From the NCBI GenBank assembly GCA_029624735.1, contig JARSSM010000011.1, positions 74,495-138,494 on the forward strand: a DNA stretch of 64,000 nt. Reading direction: 5' to 3'. Made by a program: the position numbers and the translations under genes. This DNA comes from Defluviicoccus sp. Its GTDB lineage: Bacteria; Pseudomonadota; Alphaproteobacteria; Rhodospirillales; Defluviicoccaceae. Positions 10,891-19,176 of this stretch are shown here, piece after piece (position 1 is the stretch's first letter; each line of letters opens with the position of its first letter). The notes under the pieces were generated by a model, which saw only the letters and a program-made list of their open reading frames with translations, was not told the DNA's origin and did not search any database.

Positions 10891-12096
10891 TCAGTCGGTC
10901 AGCGCGTTGTAAAGTTCGAGCGTTTGCTTGGCAATGCTCTGCCAGCTGAAGCTCTCCACCACGCGCTTGCGGCCGGCTTCTCCCATGCGCGCCCGCAAGC
11001 TTGGATCGGCGGCGAAGCGGCTGATCGCCTCGGCGAGACCTCGCGAGAACGCTTGCGCGTCGGTCGGATCGTGCGGCGGCTGGTCAGACAGCTTGGCGTC
11101 GACGAGGAAACCGGTCTCGCCATCGACGACGACTTCCGGGATGCCGCCGACCGCGCTGCCGACCACCGGTGTGCCGCAGGCCATCGCTTCGAGGTTGATG
11201 ATGCCGAAAGGCTCATAGATCGAAGGGCAGCAGAACACGGTCGCGTGCGAGTAGAGCGCGATCGTCTCCTCACGGTCGATCATCGCCGGGATCCAGACGA
11301 CGCCCGGACGCCGCTCGCGCAGCGCGTGCACCATCGCTTCCAGCTCCGCCTGCAACTCGGGCGTGTCGGACTCGCCAGCGCATAAGACGATCTGCAGCCG
11401 CGGATCGATGTGCTCGGCGGCTTCGAGCAGGTAGCGCACCCCCTTCTGCCGTGTCATGCGGCCAATGAACAGAACGAAGGCGGCGTTGGGATCGACGCCG
11501 AACTTGGTCAGCACGTCCGGCCGGTGCACCGCCTGGTACTGCTCGGTGTCGATGCCGTTGGCAATGACCCGGAGCCGCTCCGGCTTGACATCGAACAGGC
11601 GCAGCACGTCATCGCGCGTGCTGCGCGAGACCGCGATCACGACATCGGCCATCTCGAGGGCGGTCTTTTCCACCCAGTTCGAGAGGTCATAGCCACGGCC
11701 GATCTGCTCCCGCTTCCACGGCCGCAGCGGTTCCAGCGAATGGACCGTGATGACGAGGGGAATTCCGTACAGGATCTTGGCCAGGACGCCGCCGAAATGG
11801 GTGTACCAGGTATGGCAGTGAACGATGTCGGCCTGCACCCCCTGGCCATTGAAGGCGATGCAGGTCGCAAGGGCGCGCAGCGGCGAGACCAGCGACACCG
11901 GGCAGCCGGCAAACGGCGCGCTGCTGAGCTTGGTGCCGCGGACCGAAAGCCTGCCATCGACGTATGCCTGCTCGTGGAAGCTCCGCACCTCGACATCGAC
12001 GAGCCGCGCCAGCTCCCGGGAGAGGTACTCGACGTGCACGCCTGCGCCTCCGTAGATGTGCGGCGGATACTCGTTGGTGAGCAGGAGGACGCGCAT
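10891..12096 (-). CDS. glgM: GT4 glycogen synthase / maltose-1-phosphate synthase (GlgA/GlgM type)
   Basis: GT4 retaining glycosyltransferase of the actinobacterial GlgA type (401 residues), not the GT5 GlgA of E. coli. N-terminal LTNEYPPHIYGGAGVHVEYL, IVHCHTWYTHFGG and the C-terminal EPFGIINLEAMACGTPVVG with the paired glutamates E295 and E303 are all visible. In mycobacteria this family (GlgM) condenses ADP-glucose with glucose-1-phosphate to alpha-maltose-1-phosphate, the donor for GlgE. The operon with glgE supports that role here, although glycogen synthase activity cannot be excluded from sequence. No glgC (ADP-glucose supply) is in the window. First gene of the operon; 79 bp separate it from the GH13 gene. 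Confidence 0.88.
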   Translation of the reverse strand: MRVLLLTNEYPPHIYGGAGVHVEYLSRELARLVDVEVRSFHEQAYVDGRLSVRGTKLSSAPFAGCPVSLVSPLRALATCIAFNGQGVQADIVHCHTWYTHFGGVLAKILYGIPLVITVHSLEPLRPWKREQIGRGYDLSNWVEKTALEMADVVIAVSRSTRDDVLRLFDVKPERLRVIANGIDTEQYQAVHRPDVLTKFGVDPNAAFVLFIGRMTRQKGVRYLLEAAEHIDPRLQIVLCAGESDTPELQAELEAMVHALRERRPGVVWIPAMIDREETIALYSHATVFCCPSIYEPFGIINLEAMACGTPVVGSAVGGIPEVVVDGETGFLVDAKLSDQPPHDPTDAQAFSRGLAEAISRFAADPSLRARMGEAGRKRVVESFSWQSIAKQTLELYNALTD

Positions 12097-12286
12097 GGTG
12101 GGAAACTCCCTGAGCGGCGATGATGGCTTTGTCTTCTACCTCATGGACAGAGTAAATCAATCGCTTTGCAGTTGAAACTCTCCGAGGATTTTGACCCACA
12201 TGGGTCAGTGGCGGCCGGACACAGATCGCCGGTACCGCCCTCGGGTCAGGCGGCAGGCGCAACGCCCCGGGTCGTGCGGTGACTCT

Positions 12287-13084
12287 TCAGTCGCGGGTCG
12301 AGAGGAACCGCCGCCGGCTGCCTTCCAGAACCAGGCAGGAGAGCCGATTGCTGAACACCGCGCCGGTATCGACGCCGATGCGGTTGTCGCGCACTTCCGG
12401 CAGGTCGGTGACGGAATGCCCGTGCACCACCACCTTGCCGAGGTCGGCATCCGACTCCAAGAACTCTTCGCGAATCCACAGCATGTCGTCGACGCTCTGA
12501 TCTTCCATCCGCTTTTCCGGATGAATGCCGGCATGGACGAACAGGTAATCGCCGGCCTGGTATGTCAACTTCAGTCCTTGAAAGAAGGCGAGGTGGCGCT
12601 CAGGGATGATCTCGCGCAGCTGATCGCTCATCAGCTTCAAGTGGAACGCGCGCGGCTGGTCCTTGGGAAAGCGGACGCCGTAGCTGTAGAGCGTCGCATC
12701 GCCGCCATAGCGCATCCAGTTGGCGCCGCTCGCCGGCGTCGCGAGGAAATCCAGCAACTGCTGATCGTGATTGCCCTTGAGATAATGCGTCTCGAATCCC
12801 GCCAGCGGCTGATCGAGCAGCAGATCGATCACTTCGCGGCTGTGCAGGCCGCGATCGACGTAGTCGCCCAGATAAACGACGATCGGCCGCACGCCGGCAG
12901 CGAGCGACCGCGCATCCCCCGCGATGCGGTCGTGCAAGCGCTCCAACAGATCGTTGCGCCCATGAATGTCGCCGACAGCGTAAACCCGGACGCCATCGGG
13001 GGCCTGAGCGTTATCGACGGTGACGCGCTGGCGCGGTCCAAACAGCTGCCTGATCTTGTGTCGTGCAAACATCTCTTCAATCAC
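12287..13084 (-). CDS. PP1-like metallophosphoesterase
   Basis: Calcineurin-like phosphoesterase of the bacterial serine/threonine phosphatase type, 265 residues. The metal-binding motifs are in order: GDIHGRNDLLERL (~38-50), GDYVDRG (~73-79) and GNHDQQLLD (~102-110), with C-terminal histidines in FVHAGIHPE and VVHGHS. This set matches PrpA/B-like and ApaH-related phosphatases acting on phosphoproteins or small phosphorylated molecules; the substrate cannot be read from sequence. It lies 190 bp upstream of the glg(M) operon on the same strand, so it may or may not be cotranscribed. A second ATG at residue 5 would also be a reasonable start. Confidence 0.85.
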   Translation of the reverse strand: MIEEMFARHKIRQLFGPRQRVTVDNAQAPDGVRVYAVGDIHGRNDLLERLHDRIAGDARSLAAGVRPIVVYLGDYVDRGLHSREVIDLLLDQPLAGFETHYLKGNHDQQLLDFLATPASGANWMRYGGDATLYSYGVRFPKDQPRAFHLKLMSDQLREIIPERHLAFFQGLKLTYQAGDYLFVHAGIHPEKRMEDQSVDDMLWIREEFLESDADLGKVVVHGHSVTDLPEVRDNRIGVDTGAVFSNRLSCLVLEGSRRRFLSTRD

Positions 13085-13356
13085 TCATCCGCCGCCCCGC
13101 CGCGGGCGACACGAAAGGCCCTTCCACTGAGCGCGTCGGCTCCACCACGCTGACGACGCCCGCCCTGAAGTTACATAGGGCTGGGTTATGCACAGGAAAA
13201 TGGCTTCTCGTCGACTCGCTTCCCGCGGTGGCTCGCCCGTCCGTGATCCTGGCACCGCCGAGCCCATAATTGCTGTAACCCATCTGGACCGACGGGCAGG
13301 CGCGCCGGTTATGCCAGCGCGATTGCTTGAGCCCATGCATAAAGCAGATTACAGCC

Positions 13357-13419
13357 GCCGGCAAATGCCGGCTATGACGTAAGTCATACCCTCACTTAGG
13401 GTATATCAAACTGTTATAC
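13357..13419. promoter_or_regulatory. Tiled cluster of four inverted repeats upstream of the export locus
   Basis: The 461-bp gap 13085-13545 between divergent genes holds four dyads placed end to end: gccggc/gccggc (13357-13372), tatgac/gtcata (13373-13388), taccct/agggta (13387-13403) and gtata/tatac (13401-13419). The last three share bases at their edges. The DNA turns AT-rich here in an otherwise GC-rich window, which fits a promoter/operator region. I see no recognisable operator of a named regulator. The rest of the gap (13085-13350) shows nothing I can support. Confidence 0.5.
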
Positions 13420-13545
13420 AACTATTCATTGCTTTTTCCCGCATCTTGGCTTATCTTCGAGAGCAATTAGCCACCGATCGAGGCAATGACAGGTGGCGGG
13501 GAATGGCGAGGGCTCCGTGTCTTGCGCGAACGGAGTAACCAACGG

Positions 13546-14115
13546 ATGCTCGACAAGCGCGGCCCGCGTTGGATGGGCGCAGCATTCCTCGCTGGCTTGG
13601 TGATGATGCCGCTGGCGGCCGGCGCCGACGACCCCCCCCTGCCGGCGCGCCTGCAGAACCTGGTCATGCGCGAAATGGATGCGGCCGTCGCTCGCAATGA
13701 AGCCTGTCCGGCCATGCCAACAATGACCGAAATCGCAGCAGCAAACGGCGGCTTGGCCGTCGCGCTCGCCTCCTACACGTCTGATCTGGTGGCCCGCCGC
13801 CCCGATCGGCGCGCAGCCGACCCGTGCGCGTGCCTGCAAAACGTCGCCGCGGCCATGATCCGGGCGCAACCGGACCAGGCTTCGCCGGTGCATCGGGCGC
13901 TGCGGGCGCGGTTTCCACAGTGCAGCGAGGCGGTCCTGGGGGCGGCCGAGCGGACGCTAGGCACACTCTCGGTTGCAGACAGCGCGCCCAACGAACGCCT
14001 TCAGGAGGCATGGCCGGTCGGGCGCGGCCCACTCGCCTGCCCCCAGCCGGCTTTGTGCATCAGCATCGAGCCGGGCCCCGCCGACGTGGCGAGCACAACA
14101 CAGCGCCGCTATTAA
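13546..14115 (+). CDS. Small exported protein, function unknown
   Basis: A 189-residue protein starting at ATG 13546 (MLDKRGPRWMGAAFLAG...), chosen because GGAG lies ~12 bp upstream and because a clear signal peptide (positive n-region, hydrophobic core, cleavage near PLAAGADD) begins there; the frame is open further upstream. The mature part has cysteines in EACPAMPT, DPCACLQN, FPQCSE and LACPQPALC, compatible with periplasmic disulfides. No family is recognised. It is the first gene after the tiled inverted repeats and stands before the beta-barrel and SLBB genes, so a role in polysaccharide export or assembly is inferred from position only. Confidence 0.65.
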   Translation: MLDKRGPRWMGAAFLAGLVMMPLAAGADDPPLPARLQNLVMREMDAAVARNEACPAMPTMTEIAAANGGLAVALASYTSDLVARRPDRRAADPCACLQNVAAAMIRAQPDQASPVHRALRARFPQCSEAVLGAAERTLGTLSVADSAPNERLQEAWPVGRGPLACPQPALCISIEPGPADVASTTQRRY

Positions 14116-14257
14116 GTGCACCAAAGCGCACGCGAGCGCGGAGCGTCAGGTTGCGCGCGCTAGGCGTTCACGGTAGGAACGTGAGCAAATTTCACCCGTG
14201 CATCCTGATGCGTGCGACCAAAGCGGCGCACCCGCCAACAAGGGGAAGGGGAAGAGC

Positions 14258-15529
14258 ATGACCCGAACCAGCCTAGGAACTGGCCTGTTATTCGTTGCCG
14301 CGGCCCTGATGAGCGCCGGCGTTGCGGAGGCTCAAACGACTAGCCAAGCGAAACCAACTGGCCAAACGAAATCAAAGCGCGGCGAGACCGTGCTGACGCG
14401 CCCTCGGCCCGAGGTCGACCCGCTCGGCATCCGCGTCGGATCCTTCCTCCTGTTCCCAAAACTTACGCTGGAAGAGAGCTACAACGATAACATCTACGCG
14501 ACCGACGATAACGAGACGGATGACTTCATCACCAACATCCGGCCCGAGGTCTCGCTCCAATCCGATTGGACGAACCACGCCCTGACCCTCGCCGCTGGTC
14601 TCGATCAGGGCCTCTATTTCAGTAACGACGAAGCGAATTACACGGACTGGTTCACGCGGGCCACTGGCCGCCTCGATGTCACCCGGGATATCAATGTCGA
14701 AGGCGGCGCCGGCTTCAAGCGCGCACATGAGGACCCGGACGATCCGAACTTCGGCGGCAGCGAGTATCCCGAGTATTTCTACCAGACGGATGCTTTCCTC
14801 CGCTATAATCAGCAGTTTGGGCGCTTCTTGGCGACCGTCGACGGTTCATTCGCACGCCTTGACTACGAAAATGCCAAGGGCGGTGTGCAGAACCAGGATC
14901 GCGATATCAACGTTTTCCAGGGCGGCGTCCGCGTCGGCTACGAATTCCAGCCCAACTACCAGGCGTTCGTGCGGGCCAGCGGCAACCGACGGGTTTATGA
15001 CACGACGCCGGACGATGCCGGCCGCACCCGCGACTCGTCGGGCTATGCCGTCGTTACCGGGCTCGCGGTCGACCTCACCGGCGTCCTGTTCGGCGATGTC
15101 TTTGTCGGCTATCGCGAGCAATTCTACGACAACAGCGCGGAAGATGATTTCAGCGGTCCGACCTTCGGCCTCTCCTTGGGCTGGAACGTAACGCCACTCA
15201 CGACGATCACCGCGCGCGTTGAGCAGACTGTGCAGGAGACGACCGACAACAACGCTTCCGCCTACGTGCTGACGGTAGGCTCACTGTCGGTCGATCATGA
15301 GCTGTTGCGCAACCTGCTCTTGAACGCCAACGGCTCCATCGGCCAGGAGGATTACGAGGGCGACTCGCGGACAGACATGATCTACACGGCCGGATTCGGC
15401 ATTCGCTATCTTATGAACCGGCACTTCTATGCCTCACTGGCCTACCGTTTCTCGGAACGCGATGGCGACAACTCGACCGACGATTACAGCCAGAACATCG
15501 TCCGGCTTGGTCTTGAGGGCCAGTTCTAA
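14258..15529 (+). CDS. Outer-membrane beta-barrel protein (exopolysaccharide locus type)
   Basis: 423 residues with a signal peptide (cleavage near AGVAEAQTT) and a C-terminal phenylalanine (LGLEGQF), the usual end signature of BAM-inserted barrels. The mature part has alternating hydrophobic/polar strands with many aromatic residues, and the start LGIRVGSFLLFPKLTLEES resembles the BBP2-type barrels found in alphaproteobacterial polysaccharide clusters. Such proteins are thought to help export polymers across the outer membrane. The purine-rich aaggggaagg precedes ATG 14258; an in-frame ATG 60 bp upstream lacks a signal-peptide start. It is followed by the SLBB export gene. Confidence 0.82.
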   Translation: MTRTSLGTGLLFVAAALMSAGVAEAQTTSQAKPTGQTKSKRGETVLTRPRPEVDPLGIRVGSFLLFPKLTLEESYNDNIYATDDNETDDFITNIRPEVSLQSDWTNHALTLAAGLDQGLYFSNDEANYTDWFTRATGRLDVTRDINVEGGAGFKRAHEDPDDPNFGGSEYPEYFYQTDAFLRYNQQFGRFLATVDGSFARLDYENAKGGVQNQDRDINVFQGGVRVGYEFQPNYQAFVRASGNRRVYDTTPDDAGRTRDSSGYAVVTGLAVDLTGVLFGDVFVGYREQFYDNSAEDDFSGPTFGLSLGWNVTPLTTITARVEQTVQETTDNNASAYVLTVGSLSVDHELLRNLLLNANGSIGQEDYEGDSRTDMIYTAGFGIRYLMNRHFYASLAYRFSERDGDNSTDDYSQNIVRLGLEGQF

Positions 15530-15556
15530 ACCCTACAAAGGTCGCGGCCGTCAGAC

Positions 15557-15562
15557 TATAAT
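15557..15562 (+). promoter_or_regulatory. Possible -10 hexamer before the SLBB gene
   Basis: A perfect tataat occurs at 15557-15562 in the 100-bp gap before the export gene. The hexamer expected 17 bp upstream (tacaaa) is a poor -35 match, so this is a weak promoter candidate. Confidence 0.3.
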
Positions 15563-15630
15563 AGGGTGGTTCCGTTCGGGATCGGAGTGGGGAGCACCGG
15601 CACGCAGGAGTGCCTGCTGAAAATTGCCTG

Positions 15631-16206
15631 ATGCTGAAGGAGTATACCCAGTTGCGGAAGTGGCTTGTTGGTGTGGTATCGGCGATCAGTGTCGTCGCGC
15701 TTGCCGCGTTGGCGTTGGTTGCCAACCCCGTCCCTGCAGCGGCCGATACCTTGGGGTATCGGCTGGGGTCGGGCGACAAAATACGCGTCCAGGTGTTCGG
15801 GCACGAGGACTTGGGAGGAGAGTTCGCGGTTGATGGCTCGGGCAATATTTCGTTGCCGATGATCCGATCGGTCAAAGCCGAAGGCCTGACCGTTTCCGAG
15901 CTTGAGGATGAGATCGAAAACAAGCTCAAGCCTGAATATCTCCTCAACCCCCGCGTCAGCGTGGAGGTCTTGAACTATCGGCCGTTCTACATTCATGGCG
16001 AGGTCAACCAGCCAGGCGAATATCCGTATGCCGATGGCATGACGGTCATCAAGGCAGTCGCGCTTGCGGGCGGCTACACCTACCGAGCCCGCCAGAGCAA
16101 AGTGCGCATCACCAGCGTCGGCAGCAAAGGCGGCGCGCGCGATGCGGAGCCAACCGCCCCGGTGCTGCCTGGCGACGTCATCGAAGTCCCTGAGCGCTAC
16201 TTCTAG
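15631..16206 (+). CDS. Polysaccharide export protein (Wza-like, SLBB)
   Basis: Periplasmic/outer-membrane polysaccharide export protein of 191 residues. After a signal sequence (RKWLVGVVSAISVVALAALA, cleavage near PAAADT) it has the Poly_export domain (YRLGSGDKIRVQVFGHEDL ... ISLPMIRSVKAEGLT) and an SLBB domain (FYIHGEVNQPGEYPY, VIKAVALAGGYT), ending in LPGDVIEVPERYF. This short form lacks the outer-membrane helix of Wza and is common in alphaproteobacteria, where a separate barrel, here probably the preceding gene, may serve as the exit pore. ATG 15631 is taken as start; a GTG at 15610 is in frame and neither has a good ribosome binding site. Confidence 0.9.
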   Translation: MLKEYTQLRKWLVGVVSAISVVALAALALVANPVPAAADTLGYRLGSGDKIRVQVFGHEDLGGEFAVDGSGNISLPMIRSVKAEGLTVSELEDEIENKLKPEYLLNPRVSVEVLNYRPFYIHGEVNQPGEYPYADGMTVIKAVALAGGYTYRARQSKVRITSVGSKGGARDAEPTAPVLPGDVIEVPERYF

Positions 16207-16272
16207 GCTAGGAACGGCGGGCCCCGTCCCGGTGCCGGGCCTTGCTTGTGGTTGCGCACTCCTTGCTTTACT

Positions 16273-16311
16273 TTGCGACGCGCACGTGACCATTCGTGGT
16301 GCGCGTCGCAA
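16273..16311 (+). terminator. Strong stem-loop after the SLBB gene
   Basis: Perfect 13-bp arms ttgcgacgcgcac (16273-16285) and gtgcgcgtcgcaa (16299-16311) enclose a 13-nt loop. It starts 67 bp after the SLBB stop and ends 47 bp before the next gene. A short T-containing run (ggttctttg) follows. Likely an intrinsic terminator or a processing/attenuation hairpin. Confidence 0.6.
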
Positions 16312-16357
16312 GGTTCTTTGAACCGAGCGGTGGCGCGCCCTGAGAGGAGGTCTTGCC

Positions 16358-17059
16358 GTGGCGAGGATCAATCTCGTTGGCCGACGCTCGCTCGCGGTGG
16401 GCATGGGCGCAGTGCTCGCCACCGTGCTGCTTGTCCTGTCCTTGCCGCGGACACTCGCCGCGCTGGTAACCATTCCGTCGGCGCTGGTATTGGAGCGCCT
16501 GCAGCATCAGCAGCCGGTTACATTCGCCGACCTCGAGACCGTCGCCGCGGCGCAAGCGCGCGGCCTCATCTTCGTCAACGATGGACGGCTTTCGACCGAT
16601 CTCGGTCTCGCGCACCTGTTGATGGCGGAGCGGCTGCCGGCCGATGAGCCGCGGGTCGGCAACGATTTGGCGCTGGCCGTTCAGGCGCTGACCGATGGCC
16701 TGGTGGTCGCCCCCGGCAATCCTTACGCCTGGGCGCGGCTGTCCTATGCCGAAGCCCGCAAGCGCGGGTGGTCGCCGCTCGCCCTGTCCGCCCTGCGCTT
16801 GGCGCTGTTGACGGCGTCCTATGAACCACGCCTGTTGTGGTCGCGGCTGCGCTTGAGCCTGCTCGCCTGGCCGCACATGCCGCCGGAGGACCGGGAAATC
16901 GTCTACCAGCAGATCCGCATCGGCTGGGAAGAGAACCGAGTCGAGATGGCGCAGCTCGCCAACGACCTCGATCGCGTCAATGTCGTTCGCGCAGCGCTCT
17001 TACGCGATTCCGAGGCGGCCGCCGCTTTCGAAAAGATGGTGCGTCCGCCGGCGCGGTGA
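16358..17059 (+). CDS. Membrane-anchored TPR-like protein, function unknown
   Basis: A 233-residue protein starting at GTG 16358, with gagaggagg ~8 bp upstream. Residues ~10-45 form a hydrophobic segment (signal anchor), followed by an alpha-helical region rich in Ala and Leu with tandem helix-pair character (ARGLIFVNDGR, NPYAWARLSYAEAR, EPRLLWSRLRLSLL). This resembles tetratricopeptide-like scaffolds found at the end of alphaproteobacterial polysaccharide-export loci. No catalytic motif is seen. It is placed after the SLBB gene behind a strong stem-loop, so it may be expressed at a lower level than the genes upstream. Confidence 0.65.
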   Translation: MARINLVGRRSLAVGMGAVLATVLLVLSLPRTLAALVTIPSALVLERLQHQQPVTFADLETVAAAQARGLIFVNDGRLSTDLGLAHLLMAERLPADEPRVGNDLALAVQALTDGLVVAPGNPYAWARLSYAEARKRGWSPLALSALRLALLTASYEPRLLWSRLRLSLLAWPHMPPEDREIVYQQIRIGWEENRVEMAQLANDLDRVNVVRAALLRDSEAAAAFEKMVRPPAR

Positions 17060-17202
17060 CAGACGGTCTTCGGTCCGCGCAAGACGTCCGTGCCTGCGCC
17101 CCTGGCCCCCTTCTTGCTTTTCGATCACGGTGCCGTCGATAACGCGGCTGGGGCTTGCACATCCCCCCCTTGAGAGTCCACCTTAAGGTCGGGAGAAGAG
17201 TG

Positions 17203-17538
17203 ATGAAAATGCCGATCAAAGATGCCAAGTTCCGCATCGGCGAAGTTGTTCGCCACCGCTTTTTCCCGTTCCGCGGCGTGATCTTCGACGTCGATCCGGA
17301 ATTTTCCAACACCGAGGAATGGTGGCTCGCCATCCCGGAAAACATCCGCCCGCGCAAGGACCAGCCGTTCTACCACCTGTTGGCGGAGAACGCGGAGGCA
17401 GCCTACGTCGCCTACGTATCCGAACAGAACTTGGTGCCGGATGATTCGGAGGAGCCGATCACCCATCCCCAAGTCGATGAGCTGTTCACCGGACGCAAGG
17501 ACGGCCGCTACATCAGCCGCCGCAGCCAAACCCATTAA
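17203..17538 (+). CDS. hspQ: Heat shock protein HspQ
   Basis: A 111-residue protein matching HspQ (hemimethylated-DNA-binding/YccV family): KFRIGEVVRHRFFPFRGVIF near the start, then DVDPEFSNTEEWW, RPRKDQPFYHLLAEN and AYVSEQNLVPDDS. In E. coli HspQ acts as a heat-induced specificity factor for the Lon protease. ATG 17203 follows gggagaagag closely; an upstream in-frame ATG at 17155 would add 16 residues not seen in the family. It is a single-gene unit between the export locus and the convergent glycosyltransferase gene. Confidence 0.93.
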   Translation: MKMPIKDAKFRIGEVVRHRFFPFRGVIFDVDPEFSNTEEWWLAIPENIRPRKDQPFYHLLAENAEAAYVAYVSEQNLVPDDSEEPITHPQVDELFTGRKDGRYISRRSQTH

Positions 17539-17562
17539 GCACGCGGATGCCGGCGTCGAGGC

Positions 17563-18225
17563 TCAAACTGATACGCCGGCAGCACAGCTCCTGACGCCGC
17601 GGTGCCGGCACCGCTGCAGCCAGCGCTGATAGGCCGAGCCGTAATCGATATCCTCCAGGAGATCGAGAGCGGCGACCGTCTGGCGCGGCAGGTTGGCAAG
17701 TGTATCGCTGAGCGCATACCGGGTTGACCAGCGGACCTGCTCGAACAGCGGCAGCCGGCGAGCCTTCGATTGCAGGCCGACGAGCCAGAAGCCGCCGTCA
17801 ACCGCCGGACCGAACACCGCATCGCAGCGGTGCAGGGCCGTAAACGCCTTCTCGATGTGGGCGGGAACGAGGTCCGGCACGTCGCTGCCGATGATGACCA
17901 CCGGCCCCGGCGGCAATATGCGCAGCACCCGCCCCATCCGCTGGCCGAGGTCGCCGCGGCCCTGCTCCAGGCGCGTCCACCCGCGGCTGGCAAGGCCGCA
18001 GTAGCCACCGCGCTCGCCCCAACGTTCGAGCGCGAGCCAGCAGCACCAGCGTCGGGGTGCAGCCAGCCCCTGCAGCAGCGACCGGATCACGGTGCGGCAG
18101 AAGCACCACGCCGGCACCAGGCCGATATCGGCCGCAAGCCGGCTCTTCACGCGGCCGATTCGTGGCAGCTTGACGAACATGACTAGGTGCCGGGTGACCG
18201 AACCCGCCCGCCTCCCTCGGACCAT
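17563..18225 (-). CDS. TIGR04282 / DUF2064 family glycosyltransferase
   Basis: About 220 residues in the DUF2064 nucleotide-diphospho-sugar-transferase-like fold (rSAM/selenodomain-associated transferase 1, later also called arsenosugar-biosynthesis type). Visible motifs are RHLVMFVKLPRIGRVKSRLA at the N-terminus, VVIIGSDVPDLVPAHIEKAF and FGPAVDGGFWLVGL. ATG 18225 is used because the family begins a few residues before MFVKLP; an open frame continues to 18381 but that extension is unlike the family. Upstream on the same strand is the TIGR04283 partner, the usual neighbour. The pair's substrate is unsettled. Confidence 0.8.
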   Translation of the reverse strand: MVRGRRAGSVTRHLVMFVKLPRIGRVKSRLAADIGLVPAWCFCRTVIRSLLQGLAAPRRWCCWLALERWGERGGYCGLASRGWTRLEQGRGDLGQRMGRVLRILPPGPVVIIGSDVPDLVPAHIEKAFTALHRCDAVFGPAVDGGFWLVGLQSKARRLPLFEQVRWSTRYALSDTLANLPRQTVAALDLLEDIDYGSAYQRWLQRCRHRGVRSCAAGVSV

Positions 18226-18337
18226 GGACCTGGCCACCGAGAGCGATGGGCGAACATCGCCCACCCCGCGATGGCACGGCTGCATGCTCACCCGATCACC
18301 CGCTCCTGGAGGCGCGCTTTGGTGTTGACGTGGGGGA

Positions 18338-19066
18338 TTACCGATACCGGGAGGCCAAGAAGCGCGGCGAGACGCCAACACTGTAGAGGCTCAAGCACAC
18401 CAAGTTCGCCAGCGGCCGCATGAGATAGCCGTCGCGCCGATACCGTGCAGCCGATGTCAGCGCTACTGCGTTGAGCCGACGCAGGTTGCGGCGGCCGATG
18501 CGGCCCACGATGTCCACGTCCTCCATCAAGGGGATGCGCTTGTAGCCGCCCAGCGCCTCGTAGTGGGCGCGGTTGATCAGGAGCCCTTGATCGCCGTAAG
18601 GCAGTCGGAACAGCCGGCAGCGCAGCGCCACCACCACCTCGACCAGACGCGCGGCGCGGGCATCGTCATCCAGGGCGAAGCGGAAGTAGCCGGCCTTCGC
18701 CGTATTGGCGGGATCGGTGATGAACGCCCGCACTGCCTGGCCCCAGCCGCTGCCAAGCCGCGTGTCCGCATGCAGGAAAAGCAGCCATTCGCCCGACGTC
18801 TCCGGCACCGCTGCTGCCAGTTGAGCACCGCGACCGCGCGGCGCTTCGAGGAAAATCGCGCCCATCTTCGCGGCGATCAGCGCCGTATTGTCGATCGAGC
18901 CGCCATCAACAACGACGATTTCGCACGGAAGATCGTCCTGCGACGCCGCGATGCCATCGATGGTCGACCCGAGGACAGCGCCTGCGTTCAGGGTTGGAAT
19001 AACGACACTGAGCAAAATCCGGTCCAATCCCTCCGTGACGCAGACAATATAGGGCTCTGCTGCCAC
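18338..19066 (-). CDS. TIGR04283 family GT2 glycosyltransferase
   Basis: A 242-residue GT-A glycosyltransferase: LSVVIPTLNAGAVLGSTIDG, the Asp-rich EIVVVDGGSIDNT, RGRGAQLAAAVPETSGEWLL, the DxD-like FLHADTRLGSGW and PLMEDVDIVGRI. This is the rSAM/selenodomain-associated transferase 2 family, normally paired with DUF2064 as here. The first ~15 residues (MAAEPYIVCVTEGLDR) precede the core, so a slightly later start is possible. The pair may be one transcript, 112 bp apart with the starts chosen here. Confidence 0.85.
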   Translation of the reverse strand: MAAEPYIVCVTEGLDRILLSVVIPTLNAGAVLGSTIDGIAASQDDLPCEIVVVDGGSIDNTALIAAKMGAIFLEAPRGRGAQLAAAVPETSGEWLLFLHADTRLGSGWGQAVRAFITDPANTAKAGYFRFALDDDARAARLVEVVVALRCRLFRLPYGDQGLLINRAHYEALGGYKRIPLMEDVDIVGRIGRRNLRRLNAVALTSAARYRRDGYLMRPLANLVCLSLYSVGVSPRFLASRYR

Positions 19067-19176
19067 TGCGAGAAGGGCAAGGCGCCAACCCGGCGCTGGA
19101 GTGTTGCTGCACGGTCACACTTGTTCGGCGTTTCGAGCCGAAGTGCTTGTTTGCGCCGCATTCCCGCCCTGACGGA

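Noticed and set aside
17060..17202. Heat-shock (RpoH) promoter before hspQ
   Set aside because: CTTG-like hexamers are present but no clear matching -10 at the right spacing.
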